Origin: Siccirubricoccus sp. G192
Lineage (GTDB): Bacteria; Pseudomonadota; Alphaproteobacteria; Acetobacterales; Acetobacteraceae
Assembly (NCBI RefSeq): GCF_019084075.1
Contig: NZ_JAHREN010000001.1
Location: 806,001-870,000 of the forward strand
DNA length: 64,000 nt
Reading direction: 5' to 3'
Position 1 is the stretch's first letter. The number at the start of each line of letters is the position of its first letter. The translations under genes and the position numbers were made by a program. The notes beneath the pieces were generated by a model that saw only the letters and a program-made list of their open reading frames with translations, did not search any database and had not been told where the DNA came from. Shown in pieces: positions 1 through 8,291 of this stretch.

Positions 1-8
1 ATCTTGGG

Positions 9-1052
9 CTATGCAGCGTAGCGAAAGGTCCTATGCCCGAAGAAGCTGCGGACGCGATCGGGTAGCTTCGACAGCTTGCGCATGTGGCCGATGGCGGCAC
101 GCTTGAGCTGCACCTTGCTGCGTGCCGGCTCCTGGCGGGTGACCGCCTGCTTCAGGTCGCCGTTGACGCCCTCGTCCGGATTGAGTTCGGGGCTGTAGCC
201 GGGGAGGTAGAACACCTCGATCTCGGCCTCCCGCCCGACAAGCCAGGCGCGGACCTTGGCCGAGCGATGGACCGGCAGGCGGTCGAGGATGAGGACGACT
301 TTCTGGCCGGCATCCCGGACCAGACGGGCGAGGAAGCGGAGCAGGTCCGGTGCCGTGATGGCGCCGTCCAGCACCATCCAGCGCAGCTCGCCCTTGTTGG
401 TCACCGCCGAGATCAGGCCGAGGTTGGCCCGCTTGTGGTTGACCCGCACCTCTGGCGTGCGGCCCCGGGGCGCGTAGCTGCGGCCGCGCACGTCATCAGA
501 GCGCAGGCCGGTCTCATCACCCCAGAAGACAACGCCACCCTCGGCTTTGGCCCGGGCGGCAATCGCCGGGTAATCGTGCCGCAGCCAGCGCCGCACCGCT
601 GCCGGGTCCTGCTCGTAGGCCCGTCGCAGCGGCTTCTGGGCGGTGAAGCCCCAGCGCGCCAGGTAGGTGCCCATGGTGCGCACCGCCAGCCGCACCCCGA
701 AGCGCTGCCAGATCAACTCCCGCACCGCGGCTCGGCTCCAGAGCGCAAACGGCAGGCCCAACTCGTCAGGTATGTGGCGCTGGATCAGGACCTGGGCCTC
801 CAACTCCTCCTCGGCGCCAAGGAACCGTCCATGCCCCGGCTCCGGCCCGCGCGGACCAGTCTGCAGCCCGGCCGCGCCCCGCTCAGCGTAGCGCTTGACG
901 ATGTCGAATACCCCGGTCGGGCTCAGCCCCACCTGCGCCGCAATGGCATCATAGGTCTGGCCAGCTTGGCGTAGCCCGATCACCTGTCGCCGGCGTTCCT
1001 CTTGCGCCGCCGCCGGCAGCTTGCGCATGTCCACATGCTTCATGCCGCCCAT
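9..1052 (-). CDS. IS630-family transposase
   Basis: A 347-residue transposase. Residues 15-65 look like a helix-turn-helix DNA-binding region (IGLRQAGQTYDAIAAQVGLS). The C-terminal half is a DDE endonuclease: D179 in WGDETG, D257 in LILDRLPVH and E294 in SPELNPDE, the usual IS630/Tc1-mariner arrangement. The length is normal for IS630 and the frame is open, so it may be active. The stop lies 9 bases from the window edge, so the terminal repeat on that side is not visible, and I could not define the other end. It stands alone next to an unrelated small secreted-protein gene. Confidence 0.93.
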   Translation of the reverse strand: MGGMKHVDMRKLPAAAQEERRRQVIGLRQAGQTYDAIAAQVGLSPTGVFDIVKRYAERGAAGLQTGPRGPEPGHGRFLGAEEELEAQVLIQRHIPDELGLPFALWSRAAVRELIWQRFGVRLAVRTMGTYLARWGFTAQKPLRRAYEQDPAAVRRWLRHDYPAIAARAKAEGGVVFWGDETGLRSDDVRGRSYAPRGRTPEVRVNHKRANLGLISAVTNKGELRWMVLDGAITAPDLLRFLARLVRDAGQKVVLILDRLPVHRSAKVRAWLVGREAEIEVFYLPGYSPELNPDEGVNGDLKQAVTRQEPARSKVQLKRAAIGHMRKLSKLPDRVRSFFGHRTFRYAA

Positions 1053-1154
1053 CTGGGCCGATCCTACTTGCCCTCAAGAGCACCCAAACCGGATCAATAA
1101 CAAACGGATCGCGGCGCCGGCTTGCTCGACCACCGCCGCTACGAAGGCAGCATC

Positions 1155-1538
1155 CTAGTCGAACTTCATCGCCTGCTCGAGTTCGAGCGCCCTGTCCTGA
1201 GTCATGGCGCGAAAGCATTCGGCACCCTGGATCTGCCGGATCGAGCCTTCCTGGGACCCGTAGAAGCGGCAATTGGCATCGCGGTACTGAATCCACAGCC
1301 TTTGTGCTGCCCTCAATGGATCGCGTTGCCCGGGATCAATGCGTTTTTGGAGGGCCGCGTAGGCGGCATTCAGCCTCTGATCCCAAACTCTGGTGCGGGC
1401 ATCCGCGCAGGCCACGATGGCGGTGGTGGTTGTCTGTTCCGCGCAGGGCCCGTAATCCTGGCCGAACATCTCAGCGGCGCAGGGAATGGCGGCCAGAGCC
1501 GCAAGCGATACGATGGACGGCAGGAGAAGCGTTTTCAC
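1155..1538 (-). CDS. LprI-like (DUF1311) small secreted protein
   Basis: A 127-residue protein with an N-terminal signal peptide (about residues 1-22, cleavage after IPCAA). The mature part has the DUF1311/LprI pattern: conserved cysteines, the run LNAAYAALQKRI, and the WIQYRDANC motif. Family members are periplasmic or surface proteins, some of which inhibit lysozyme; that role here is only inferred from the family. The gene lies between an IS630 transposase and the cydB end, on the same strand as both, with no sign of an operon. Confidence 0.8.
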   Translation of the reverse strand: MKTLLLPSIVSLAALAAIPCAAEMFGQDYGPCAEQTTTTAIVACADARTRVWDQRLNAAYAALQKRIDPGQRDPLRAAQRLWIQYRDANCRFYGSQEGSIRQIQGAECFRAMTQDRALELEQAMKFD

Positions 1539-1577
1539 GGCACGGGCTCCATGCTTGTCCCAGGGCGGAACACCGGA

Positions 1578-1691
1578 TCAGACGCCCCGCAGCACCCAGC
1601 GCAGCACCATCGCCACCACGCCCACCGCCGCCACGCCAGCCCCCCACAGCACCAGGAACCACAACCAGCGCCGCGCCTTTGGCCCGCTCAA
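1578..1691 (-). CDS. DUF2474-type small membrane protein of the bd oxidase operon
   Basis: A 37-residue protein with one transmembrane helix (LWFLVLWGAGVAAVGVVAMV) after a basic start (SGPKARRW). The TTG start at 1691 overlaps the TGA stop of cydB, so translation is probably coupled. Small single-helix proteins (CydX, CydZ, DUF2474) commonly close cydAB operons and help stabilise the oxidase. The ARRWLWF start matches my memory of DUF2474 better than CydX. It is easy to miss because of its size and TTG start; position and topology are the main support. Confidence 0.72.
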   Translation of the reverse strand: MSGPKARRWLWFLVLWGAGVAAVGVVAMVLRWVLRGV

Positions 1692-2755
1692 TGATACCCC
1701 TGCCCCGCCTGCACCTTCCCGCGGAACAGCCAGTACACATACCCCGTATAGGCCAGGATGATCGGGATCAGCACCGCCGCCCCCACCAGCATGAACAACT
1801 GGGTGGAGCGTGGCGCCGCGGCGTCCCAGATGGTGATCTCGGGCGGCACCATCATCGGCCACATGGAAATGCCGAGCCCGGTATAGGACAGGAAGAACAG
1901 CCCCAGCGCGCAGAGGAAGGGCAGCCCATCCCGCCACAACACTTGGCGGGGCGGCACGGGCTCCGTCCGGGCCCGCGCCGCATGGCCGCTCTCCTCCAGG
2001 GCGCGGAACATCCGCCAGGCCAGGAACACCACCAGCACCGGCACCGGCAGGGCCAGCAGGATCAGCGGGAAGTCGAACCAGCGCGCCCGGAATCCCGGTT
2101 GCAGGAAGGGCATGATGAGGCTCACCGCCGCGATGAAGAGCAGCGTCAGGACGCCGAGCCGCCGCGCCAGCGCCCGCACCTGGTCCTGCAGCTCGCCCTC
2201 GGTCTTCCAGACCAGCCAGCAGGCGCCGAGCAAGCCATAGCCCGCCAGCAGCGCCACGCCGGTCAGCACCGAGAAGGGCGAGAGCCAGTCCCACCAGCCG
2301 CCGGCATAGGCGCGCTCCTCCACCTCGATCCCCTGCACCAGCGCGCCGAGCGCGATCCCCTGGGCGAAGGTCGCGACATAGCTGCCGCCGGAGAAGGAGC
2401 GATCCCACCACATGGTCTGCTTCAGAGTCTCGGTGCGGAAGCGCATCTCGAAGGCGACGCCGCGGAAGATCAGCGCCAGCAGCATGATGATGATCGGCAT
2501 GTAGAGCGCCGGCATGATGGTGGCATAGGCCAGCGGGAAGACCGCAAAGAGCCCGGCGCCGCCGAGCACCAGCCAGGTCTCGTTGCCATCCCAGACCGGC
2601 GCCGTGGTGTTCACCGAGATGTCGCGGTCCTCCCTGCCATGGATCCAGGGGAACAGGATGCCGACGCCGAGATCGAAGCCGTCCAGGCAGACATAGAGAA
2701 AGACGGCGGTGGCGATCAGCAGCGCCCAGACGGTGGCGATGGTCTCGGCCGACAT
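1688..2755 (-). CDS. cydB: Cytochrome bd ubiquinol oxidase subunit II
   Basis: A 355-residue multi-pass membrane protein and second subunit of the bd-type quinol oxidase, which passes electrons from ubiquinol to oxygen at the inner membrane. It opens with a first helix followed by the family motif CLDGFDLGVG and carries WDGNETWLV near residue 60. Length is slightly below E. coli CydB (about 379). It starts 5 bases after the cydA stop and ends overlapping the small DUF2474 gene, so the three genes form one operon. With a short CydA, this is likely a cyanide-insensitive (CioAB-like) oxidase. Confidence 0.95.
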   Translation of the reverse strand: MSAETIATVWALLIATAVFLYVCLDGFDLGVGILFPWIHGREDRDISVNTTAPVWDGNETWLVLGGAGLFAVFPLAYATIMPALYMPIIIMLLALIFRGVAFEMRFRTETLKQTMWWDRSFSGGSYVATFAQGIALGALVQGIEVEERAYAGGWWDWLSPFSVLTGVALLAGYGLLGACWLVWKTEGELQDQVRALARRLGVLTLLFIAAVSLIMPFLQPGFRARWFDFPLILLALPVPVLVVFLAWRMFRALEESGHAARARTEPVPPRQVLWRDGLPFLCALGLFFLSYTGLGISMWPMMVPPEITIWDAAAPRSTQLFMLVGAAVLIPIILAYTGYVYWLFRGKVQAGQGYH

Positions 2756-2760
2756 GGGCG

Positions 2761-4203
2761 CTACTCCCCGGGTGCAGCGGATTGGGCGGCGGCCGGCACC
2801 GCCCGGGGATCGACCGAGGGCGCCGGGGTGATGCCGGCGGTGCGGATCGGCTCGCCGCGCGGCGGGCCGCTCTCATGCGCCTCGGGCGGATGCCGGAACA
2901 GCCGGAACAGGTACCAGATGCCGGCGCCGAAGACGACGAAATAGACCACGACGAACATCGCCAATGAGGTCAGCACCGCCGGCGCGGCGATCGGCGAGAC
3001 GCTCTCGGCCGTGCGCATCAGCCCATAGACCGTGAAGGGCTGCCGCCCGGTCTCCGTGGTGATCCAGCCGAAGGTCACGGCGATCAGCCCCGAAGGCCCC
3101 ATCGCCACCGCCCAGCGCAGGAACCACTCGCGCCGGTACAGCGTGCCACGCCAGCGCAGCCAGAGCGAAACCAGGCCGAGCGCGATCATCAGCAGCCCGA
3201 CCGCCACCATGATGCGGAAGGACCAGAAGACCAGCGGCACATTGGTGGGGCGGGCATCGCGCGGGAAGGCCTTCAGCCCCAGGATCTCGCCATCCCATTC
3301 ATGCCGCAGGATCAGGCTGCCGAGATGCGGGATCTGGAGGGCCAGCCGCGTCTCCTCGCGCTCCATGTCCGGCATGCCGAACAGAATCAGCGGCGCGCCG
3401 CGGTAGGTTTCCCAATGCCCCTCCATGGCCGCCACCTTCTGCGGCTGGTAGTGCAGCGCCCAGAGGCCCTGGAGGTCGCCGAACACCGCCTGGGCCGGCG
3501 CCACCGCCGCGGCCATCCACATCGCCATGCTGAACATGATGCGCGCCCGCGCATTGGCGCCGTTCCGCAGCACATGGAAGGCCCCCACCGCGCCGACGAT
3601 CATGGCGGTGGTGAGAAAGGCGCCGGTGATGGTGTGCAGGTAGCGGAAGGGGAAGGACGGGTTGAAGATGATCGCCCACCAGTCCTCCGGCAGGAAGCGG
3701 CCATCCGGGCCGATGCTATGGCCGGTCGGCGTCTGCATCCAGGAATTCGCGGACAGGATCCAGAAGCCGGAGATCAGCGTGCCGATCGCGACCAGCACCG
3801 TCGCGGTGAAATGCAGCCGCCGCCCCACCCGTTCCAGCCCAAACAGCATGACGCCGAGGAAGCCCGCTTCCAGGAAGAAGGCGGTCAGCACCTCATAGCC
3901 GAGCAGCGGGCCGAGCACCGGCCCGGTGCGGTCGGCGAAGACCGACCAGTTGGTGCCGAACTGGTAGGAGAGCACGATGCCGGAAACCACGCCCATGGCG
4001 AAGTTCACGGCGAAGACCTTCAGCCAGTAGCGGAAGATGTCGAGATAGATCTCCCGCTTCGTCCAGAGCCACAGCCCCTCCAGCACCGCGAGGTAGCTGG
4101 CCAGCCCGATGGTGAAGGCCGGGAACAGGAAGTGGAAGGTGACGGTGAAGGCGAATTGGAAACGCGCCAGGTCAAGCGCGCTGGGGAAGGCATCCCACAG
4201 CAT
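2761..4203 (-). CDS. cydA: Cytochrome bd ubiquinol oxidase subunit I (short, CioA-like)
   Basis: A 480-residue heme-bearing subunit of the bd quinol oxidase. H24 in FTVTFHFLFPAF is the expected b595 ligand, and the GRQPFTVYGLMRT motif lies near residue 370. It is shorter than E. coli CydA (522), which suits the short Q-loop/CIO branch, but the loop was not aligned. The frame opens at a GTG at 4212. I chose the ATG at 4203 because GGAGG sits 10 bases upstream of it, while it almost touches the GTG. First gene of cydA-cydB-DUF2474. Confidence 0.95.
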   Translation of the reverse strand: MLWDAFPSALDLARFQFAFTVTFHFLFPAFTIGLASYLAVLEGLWLWTKREIYLDIFRYWLKVFAVNFAMGVVSGIVLSYQFGTNWSVFADRTGPVLGPLLGYEVLTAFFLEAGFLGVMLFGLERVGRRLHFTATVLVAIGTLISGFWILSANSWMQTPTGHSIGPDGRFLPEDWWAIIFNPSFPFRYLHTITGAFLTTAMIVGAVGAFHVLRNGANARARIMFSMAMWMAAAVAPAQAVFGDLQGLWALHYQPQKVAAMEGHWETYRGAPLILFGMPDMEREETRLALQIPHLGSLILRHEWDGEILGLKAFPRDARPTNVPLVFWSFRIMVAVGLLMIALGLVSLWLRWRGTLYRREWFLRWAVAMGPSGLIAVTFGWITTETGRQPFTVYGLMRTAESVSPIAAPAVLTSLAMFVVVYFVVFGAGIWYLFRLFRHPPEAHESGPPRGEPIRTAGITPAPSVDPRAVPAAAQSAAPGE

Positions 4204-4300
4204 GGGCCTCACACCTCCACATCCCGTGCCTGGAAGGCGTTAGCATGGGTGGCCATCCCCGCCGCGTGACAATATCACGAGCGGTTGTTCCGCCTCCGGG

Positions 4301-4570
4301 TCAGGCGGCGCGGCGGATGGCCGCTTCGGGCCGCCGGGTCTCCACCTCCAGCACGCCCACCACCTGGCCGAGATTGCCGGCGACCAGATGCACCATCTCC
4401 GCCGGCATCGCATGCAGCGTGATCTCGGCCCGCATCAGCTCGCCCTCGCGCCGCGCCTGGAAGGCATCGGGCACCAGGTCGCGCCTGGCGAGGGGTTGCA
4501 GCAGGCGGGGCAGCAGTCCGGGACAGGCTTCGGCCAGCACATGGAATCGGACGGCATGGGTATTGGACAT
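4301..4570 (-). CDS. ACT-domain protein, IlvN/IlvM-like
   Basis: An 89-residue protein that looks like a single ACT domain: AVRFHVLAEACPGLLPRLLQ at the start, then strands ending in HLVAGNLGQVVGVLEVE. This resembles the small regulatory subunit of acetolactate synthase (IlvM type) or another free-standing amino-acid-binding ACT protein. No synthase gene is adjacent, so the partner is unknown. The start at 4570 was chosen because an upstream extension of the frame looks non-coding and GGAG lies about 9 bases before this ATG. It sits alone upstream of the cyd operon on the same strand. Confidence 0.7.
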   Translation of the reverse strand: MSNTHAVRFHVLAEACPGLLPRLLQPLARRDLVPDAFQARREGELMRAEITLHAMPAEMVHLVAGNLGQVVGVLEVETRRPEAAIRRAA

Positions 4571-4762
4571 CAGGGGTGGCTCCGGCTTCGGGCGCGAGGG
4601 GCAGGCGGCGGGGAGGAACCCGGCGGCGCGGCACGCGCCATTCGCCATGGCGCGGCTCAGGCGGCCGGGCCGGTAATTCGCGCAGTCAAGGTCCGAAGAC
4701 GGGGCATGACGCCGACTATAGGGCGGCACCGGCCGGAAGGCCAGGGGGGCCGTGCGAGGGCG

Positions 4763-5906
4763 TCAGTCGCGCCCCGGCAACGAGGGGTCGTTCGCCGCAT
4801 CGGGCGGCACCGGCCAGGTCCAGGCCGGCAGGCGGGCCACCGGGATGCGGGCCAGGGTCAGCGCCCGGTCCTCCAGGGTCAGCGGCACGTCGAGTTGCGG
4901 CGGGCCGCCCTCCGCCGGGACGCGGCTGAGCAGGCGCAGCACCGTGCGGGCGGTGGTGGCGGCGCGCGGCGTCAGCAGCCCGGCCGCGGCGGCGGCCTCC
5001 AGCGCCTCGCCGCCGCCGGCCAGGCGCAGCGTGCCGGCGCCCATGGGTTGCAGGTCCTCATCCAGCGTGAGCGTTGCCGTTGCGGTGCCGGCCACCTGGC
5101 CCCAGCGCAGGTCCAGCCTGCGCAATCCCAGTGTGCCGCCGCCATCGCGCCAGGCCTTCGCCTTGCGGGTGGGGCCGCGCCCGGGCGGCACCGGGCCGGT
5201 CAGCGCCAGGTCCAGCGCCAGGCTTTGCAGCCGGGGGCCGAGGGTGCGGACCGCCGGGGCGGCCGCGAGGCCGGGTGGCAATTCCACCGCCTCGGCACCG
5301 AGGCGCAGCGTCACCGCGGGCTCCCCCCTCGATGGCGGTGATGCGGGTCTCGATCTCCAGCTCGGCGGCACGGATCTCCACCGCGCCGGTGACGGTGCCG
5401 AGCCGCAGCCGCTCGGCCTCCATCCTGGCCTCGCGGGGCAGCACGTTGCGTTCGATCGGCAGGGTGGCGACCAGGCGGTCGGCGGTGAAGGGAAGCAGCA
5501 TCTCGCCCAGCCGCAGGCGGTGGCGGCCGGGCATCTCCACCGCCAGCCGGTCGAGCCGGGGCGGCGAGAGGCGCAGCACCAGCGCCTCGGCCTGCCAGTC
5601 CATGCCGCCGGGCAGGGTGGCGCCGCCGCCTTCCAGGTGGAAGCGCGGCAGGGTGAGGGTGGCGGCGAAGGGCCAGCCGCCGCGCAGCGGCGGCGCATGC
5701 TCCACCCGCCAGCCCTGGGCGCGGCGGGTCTCGGCCCAGGCGGTGAAGCCGTCCTGCAATTGGCTGCCCATCCAGCGCCAGAGCAGCGCATGCCCGGCAG
5801 CGAGCAGGGCGAGAAGCAGGGCGGCGCCGAGCAGGCCGCGCAGGGCCAGCCGGCCGGCGCGCGCCCCGGCGGCGCCTCCCCTGCGGGGCGGCGGCGTGGC
5901 TTGCAT
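4763..5906 (-). CDS. DUF2125 protein, frame broken by +1 base near 5323-5328
   Basis: The N-terminal part (start 5906, MQATPPPRRGG) has one membrane anchor (LRGLLGAALLLALLAAGHALL) and a periplasmic domain with WMGSQLQDGF and GWPF, the DUF2125 pattern. The frame fails in a run of six C (six G on the coding strand) at 5323-5328. Removing one base joins TAIEG to EPAVTLRLGAEAV and gives a continuous 380-residue protein ending at 4763. Function unknown; members are inner-membrane-anchored and often lie near cell-envelope genes. It is divergent from the ChaC-like gene. I judge the break a probable sequence error because both halves are well preserved. Confidence 0.82.
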
Positions 5907-6083
5907 GGTGCGGAGCGCTATACCCGCCCGGCGCGTCCATTGCGAATTCCCACATGCTCCTCCCGCAAGGGTGCCTTCCCGGTGCGACGCCTTCCAGTGG
6001 CGGGCCGGGCTTGTATCCTGGCGCGGCCGGAGCCCGTTCCAGGCCGGCCGCGTCGCCCGGATGACCCCAGAGATCGACCCTGC

Positions 6084-6653
6084 ATGTCCGAAGTCCTGCC
6101 TGCCCTCTCCCCGCCGCTCGATCCGGATGGGCATCTCTATGTCTTCGGCTATGGCTCGCTGATCTGGAAGCCGGGCTTCCCGCATGCCGGGCTGCATCCG
6201 GCCCTGCTGCGCGGCTTCCACCGCCGCTTCTGCATCTGGAGCCGCCTCTACCGCGGCACGCCGGAGGCGCCGGGCCTGGTGCTCGGCCTCGACCGCGGCG
6301 GCGCCTGCCGGGGCTTGGCCTTCCGGGTGCCGGGGGTGGAGGCGCCGGAGGTGCTGGACTACCTCCAGGAACGCGAAATGCCCGGCAACGAGGCAGTCTA
6401 TGAACGCCGGATGCTGCCGGTGACCCTGCTCGACAGCGGCCGGGTGGTGCAGGCGGTGGCCTTCGTGGCGGATCGGGCCCATGCCAGCTACTGCCGCCCG
6501 GCGGCGGAGCTGGCGGCGGCGGCCATCGCCCAGGGGGTCGGGCAGATGGGGCCGAACCGGGACTATCTCCTGAACACGGTGGCGCATTTGCGGGCGATGG
6601 GCGTGCGGGATGCCGGCCTCGACCGGATCGCGGCGCTGCTACCCCCAGCCTGA
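6084..6653 (+). CDS. chaC: ChaC-type glutathione gamma-glutamylcyclotransferase
   Basis: A 189-residue cytosolic enzyme expected to cleave glutathione to 5-oxoproline and Cys-Gly. It has the family motif FGYGSLIWKPGF at about residue 18 and the ERE segment (QEREMPGNEAVYE) carrying the likely catalytic glutamate. It ends with the conserved MGPNRDYLLNTVAHLR. The start at 6084 follows directly from the ORF and homologous N-terminus. The intergenic space to the divergent DUF2125 gene (5907-6083) should hold promoters for both. Confidence 0.92.
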   Translation: MSEVLPALSPPLDPDGHLYVFGYGSLIWKPGFPHAGLHPALLRGFHRRFCIWSRLYRGTPEAPGLVLGLDRGGACRGLAFRVPGVEAPEVLDYLQEREMPGNEAVYERRMLPVTLLDSGRVVQAVAFVADRAHASYCRPAAELAAAAIAQGVGQMGPNRDYLLNTVAHLRAMGVRDAGLDRIAALLPPA

Positions 6654-6925
6654 CCGGCCTTCCCGCGGATTGTCCACAATCCGGCCAGCCCCACCGGACC
6701 GGAGGTGGATCATTTTCCGCAGCCCCGGCGCCTGCCGCGGCCGCTCACCGGAACCCCACAGAAAAACCTATCTATTTCAGATGGTTAGCGGGAAACGGTG
6801 GCTGTGGAAAACTCCCGCACACCGGATCGCAGGGGTGGAAAACCGCTTGTTCGCAGAGCTTTGGGGAGCCTTTCTGGAGTCATGGACGAAGACTGCGCCA
6901 CTTCTAATCCACGGAGTTGTCCACA
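6654..6925. other. Candidate replication origin: cluster of DnaA-box-like 9-mers beside an AT-rich patch
   Basis: This stretch between chaC and plsC has no gene. It contains TTGTCCACA at 6670-6678, the reverse-strand box TTTTCCACA at 6803-6811, a weaker TTTTCCACC at 6834-6842, and TTGTCCACA at 6917-6925, which runs into the end of plsC. Between the first two lies an unusually AT-rich patch (about 6756-6788). A GANTC site (GAGTC) is near 6879. Boxes plus an AT-rich segment are typical of bacterial oriC, but dnaA, dnaN and hemE are not here, so this remains a candidate. Confidence 0.45.
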
Positions 6926-7638
6926 GGCTTGACAGCCACCAGTCGGGCGGTCTCGGCCTCGATCACCGCCTCCAGACATTGCAGAAGCGCTTCCCGCCGC
7001 AACCCTGCCGGCAGCGGCGGCAGGATCGCGACGGTGATGGTGCCGGGCCGCTTGCGGAAGGCCCGCCGGCCCCAATGCAGGCCGCTGTCGGTCGCCACGG
7101 GGATCACCGGCAGGCCGGTGACGGCGGCCAGGGCGGCGATACCGGGCTGGTAGGGCACATGCGCGCCGGGGGCAACCCGCGTGCCTTCCGGGAAGATCAC
7201 CATCTGGCGGCCCTCCGCCGCCGCCTGCCGCCCTGCCCGCATCAGGTGGCGCATGGCGGCGCCGCCGGCCTCGCGGTCCACCGCGATCATCCGGGCCCGG
7301 CGGACCAGCCAGCCATAGATCGGAATCCACAGCAATTCCCGCTTCAGCACATAGGCGGGCCTGGGCAGCAGCCCGAGCCAGATGATGGTATCGAAGGCCG
7401 ATTGGTGCTTGGCGGCGATCAGCGCGGCGCCATCCCGCGGCAGATGCTCGGTGCCCGTCACCCGCAGCCGGATGCCGCAGATGCTGCGCAGCAGCATCAC
7501 CACGATCCAGGACCAGGCGTGGAAGATCCACAGCATGCAGCGCCGCGGCAGCACCAGCACCGGCAGCGCCGCCACCGCCAGGATCGCGGTCAGGGCGAAG
7601 AACAGCAGGTTGAACAGGGCGGAGCGCAGCCAAAGCAT
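6904..7638 (-). CDS. plsC: 1-acyl-sn-glycerol-3-phosphate acyltransferase (PlsC family)
   Basis: A 244-residue membrane-associated enzyme that adds the second acyl chain to make phosphatidic acid. Two N-terminal hydrophobic helices (about 7-30 and 38-52) precede the acyltransferase domain. The catalytic HX4D motif is H78-D83 (KHQSAFD) and the substrate-binding FPEGTR is at 149-154. The ATG at 7638 overlaps the TGA of the upstream DUF218 gene (ATGA), so the two are co-translated. Last gene of the zinc-ribbon/ftsE/ftsX neighbourhood. Confidence 0.94.
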   Translation of the reverse strand: MLWLRSALFNLLFFALTAILAVAALPVLVLPRRCMLWIFHAWSWIVVMLLRSICGIRLRVTGTEHLPRDGAALIAAKHQSAFDTIIWLGLLPRPAYVLKRELLWIPIYGWLVRRARMIAVDREAGGAAMRHLMRAGRQAAAEGRQMVIFPEGTRVAPGAHVPYQPGIAALAAVTGLPVIPVATDSGLHWGRRAFRKRPGTITVAILPPLPAGLRREALLQCLEAVIEAETARLVAVKPVDNSVD

Positions 7639-8291
7639 CAGCGGGATTCCAGGGGCGGCGGAACCGGGCGGGGGGCGAGCCCCAGCGCCGCGCCGAGCAG
7701 TTTCAGGTATTCGCCCACCAGCAGCGACCAGGTCCTGAGCCGCGCCATGGCGCCGGGGTTGCGCAGCCGCGCCGGCACCACGGGATGCGGCAGCAGCACC
7801 GCCTCCGGCAGGGCCCGTTGCAATCCCAACAAGGCGCGCGGCATGTGGTAGCCCGCCGTCACCACGCGGATCGAGCGCAGGTGCCGCGCCCGCGCCCAGC
7901 CGGCGATCTCCGCCGCATTGCCGCGGGTGCTGGTGGCCTGGTGGCCGAGCGTGACGCGGCCGGCCAGCGCGCCCGAGCCCAGCGCCCCCGGCTCCAGCGC
8001 CGCCATGCGCGCGAGGTCGGCCGGCGTCACGTCGCGGTGCACGCCGGAGACGATCAATTGCGCGTCCTGGTCCTCCAGCAGCAGCCGGAAGCCGGTCTCC
8101 ACGCGCTCCGCGCCGCCGGTCAGCACCGCGATGCCCTCGGCGTGCCGGGCCGGATCGGCGGGCGGGACGGCGGCGCGATGCAGGAACCAGGCGAAGCCGG
8201 CCAGCCCGAGCAGCAGGGGCAGCAGCAGCACGGCACTCAGCAGCGCCGTCCGCCGCAGGCCCTGGCGCCGTCCATCGGGGCGCCGGCTCAT
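7638..8291 (-). CDS. YdcF/DUF218-family membrane-anchored protein
   Basis: A 217-residue protein with an N-terminal transmembrane helix (about 15-38) and a DUF218 fold: IAVLTGGAERVETG, LIVSGVHRD, STRGNAAE and VVTAGYHMPRAL. The family includes ElyC/SanA-like envelope proteins and is linked to cell-wall precursor or vancomycin phenotypes in other bacteria; its reaction is not settled. Start and stop overlap both neighbours (ftsX stop at 8288 and plsC start at 7638), which suggests one transcript with ftsE-ftsX and plsC. Confidence 0.88.
   Translation of the reverse strand: MSRRPDGRRQGLRRTALLSAVLLLPLLLGLAGFAWFLHRAAVPPADPARHAEGIAVLTGGAERVETGFRLLLEDQDAQLIVSGVHRDVTPADLARMAALEPGALGSGALAGRVTLGHQATSTRGNAAEIAGWARARHLRSIRVVTAGYHMPRALLGLQRALPEAVLLPHPVVPARLRNPGAMARLRTWSLLVGEYLKLLGAALGLAPRPVPPPLESR

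Noticed and set aside
1304..2944. Long plus-strand open frame over cydB and cydA, and a similar one over the MscS gene (49129-51777).
   Set aside because: Low-complexity His/Arg/Gln-rich translations typical of antisense of GC-rich genes; no motif or binding site.
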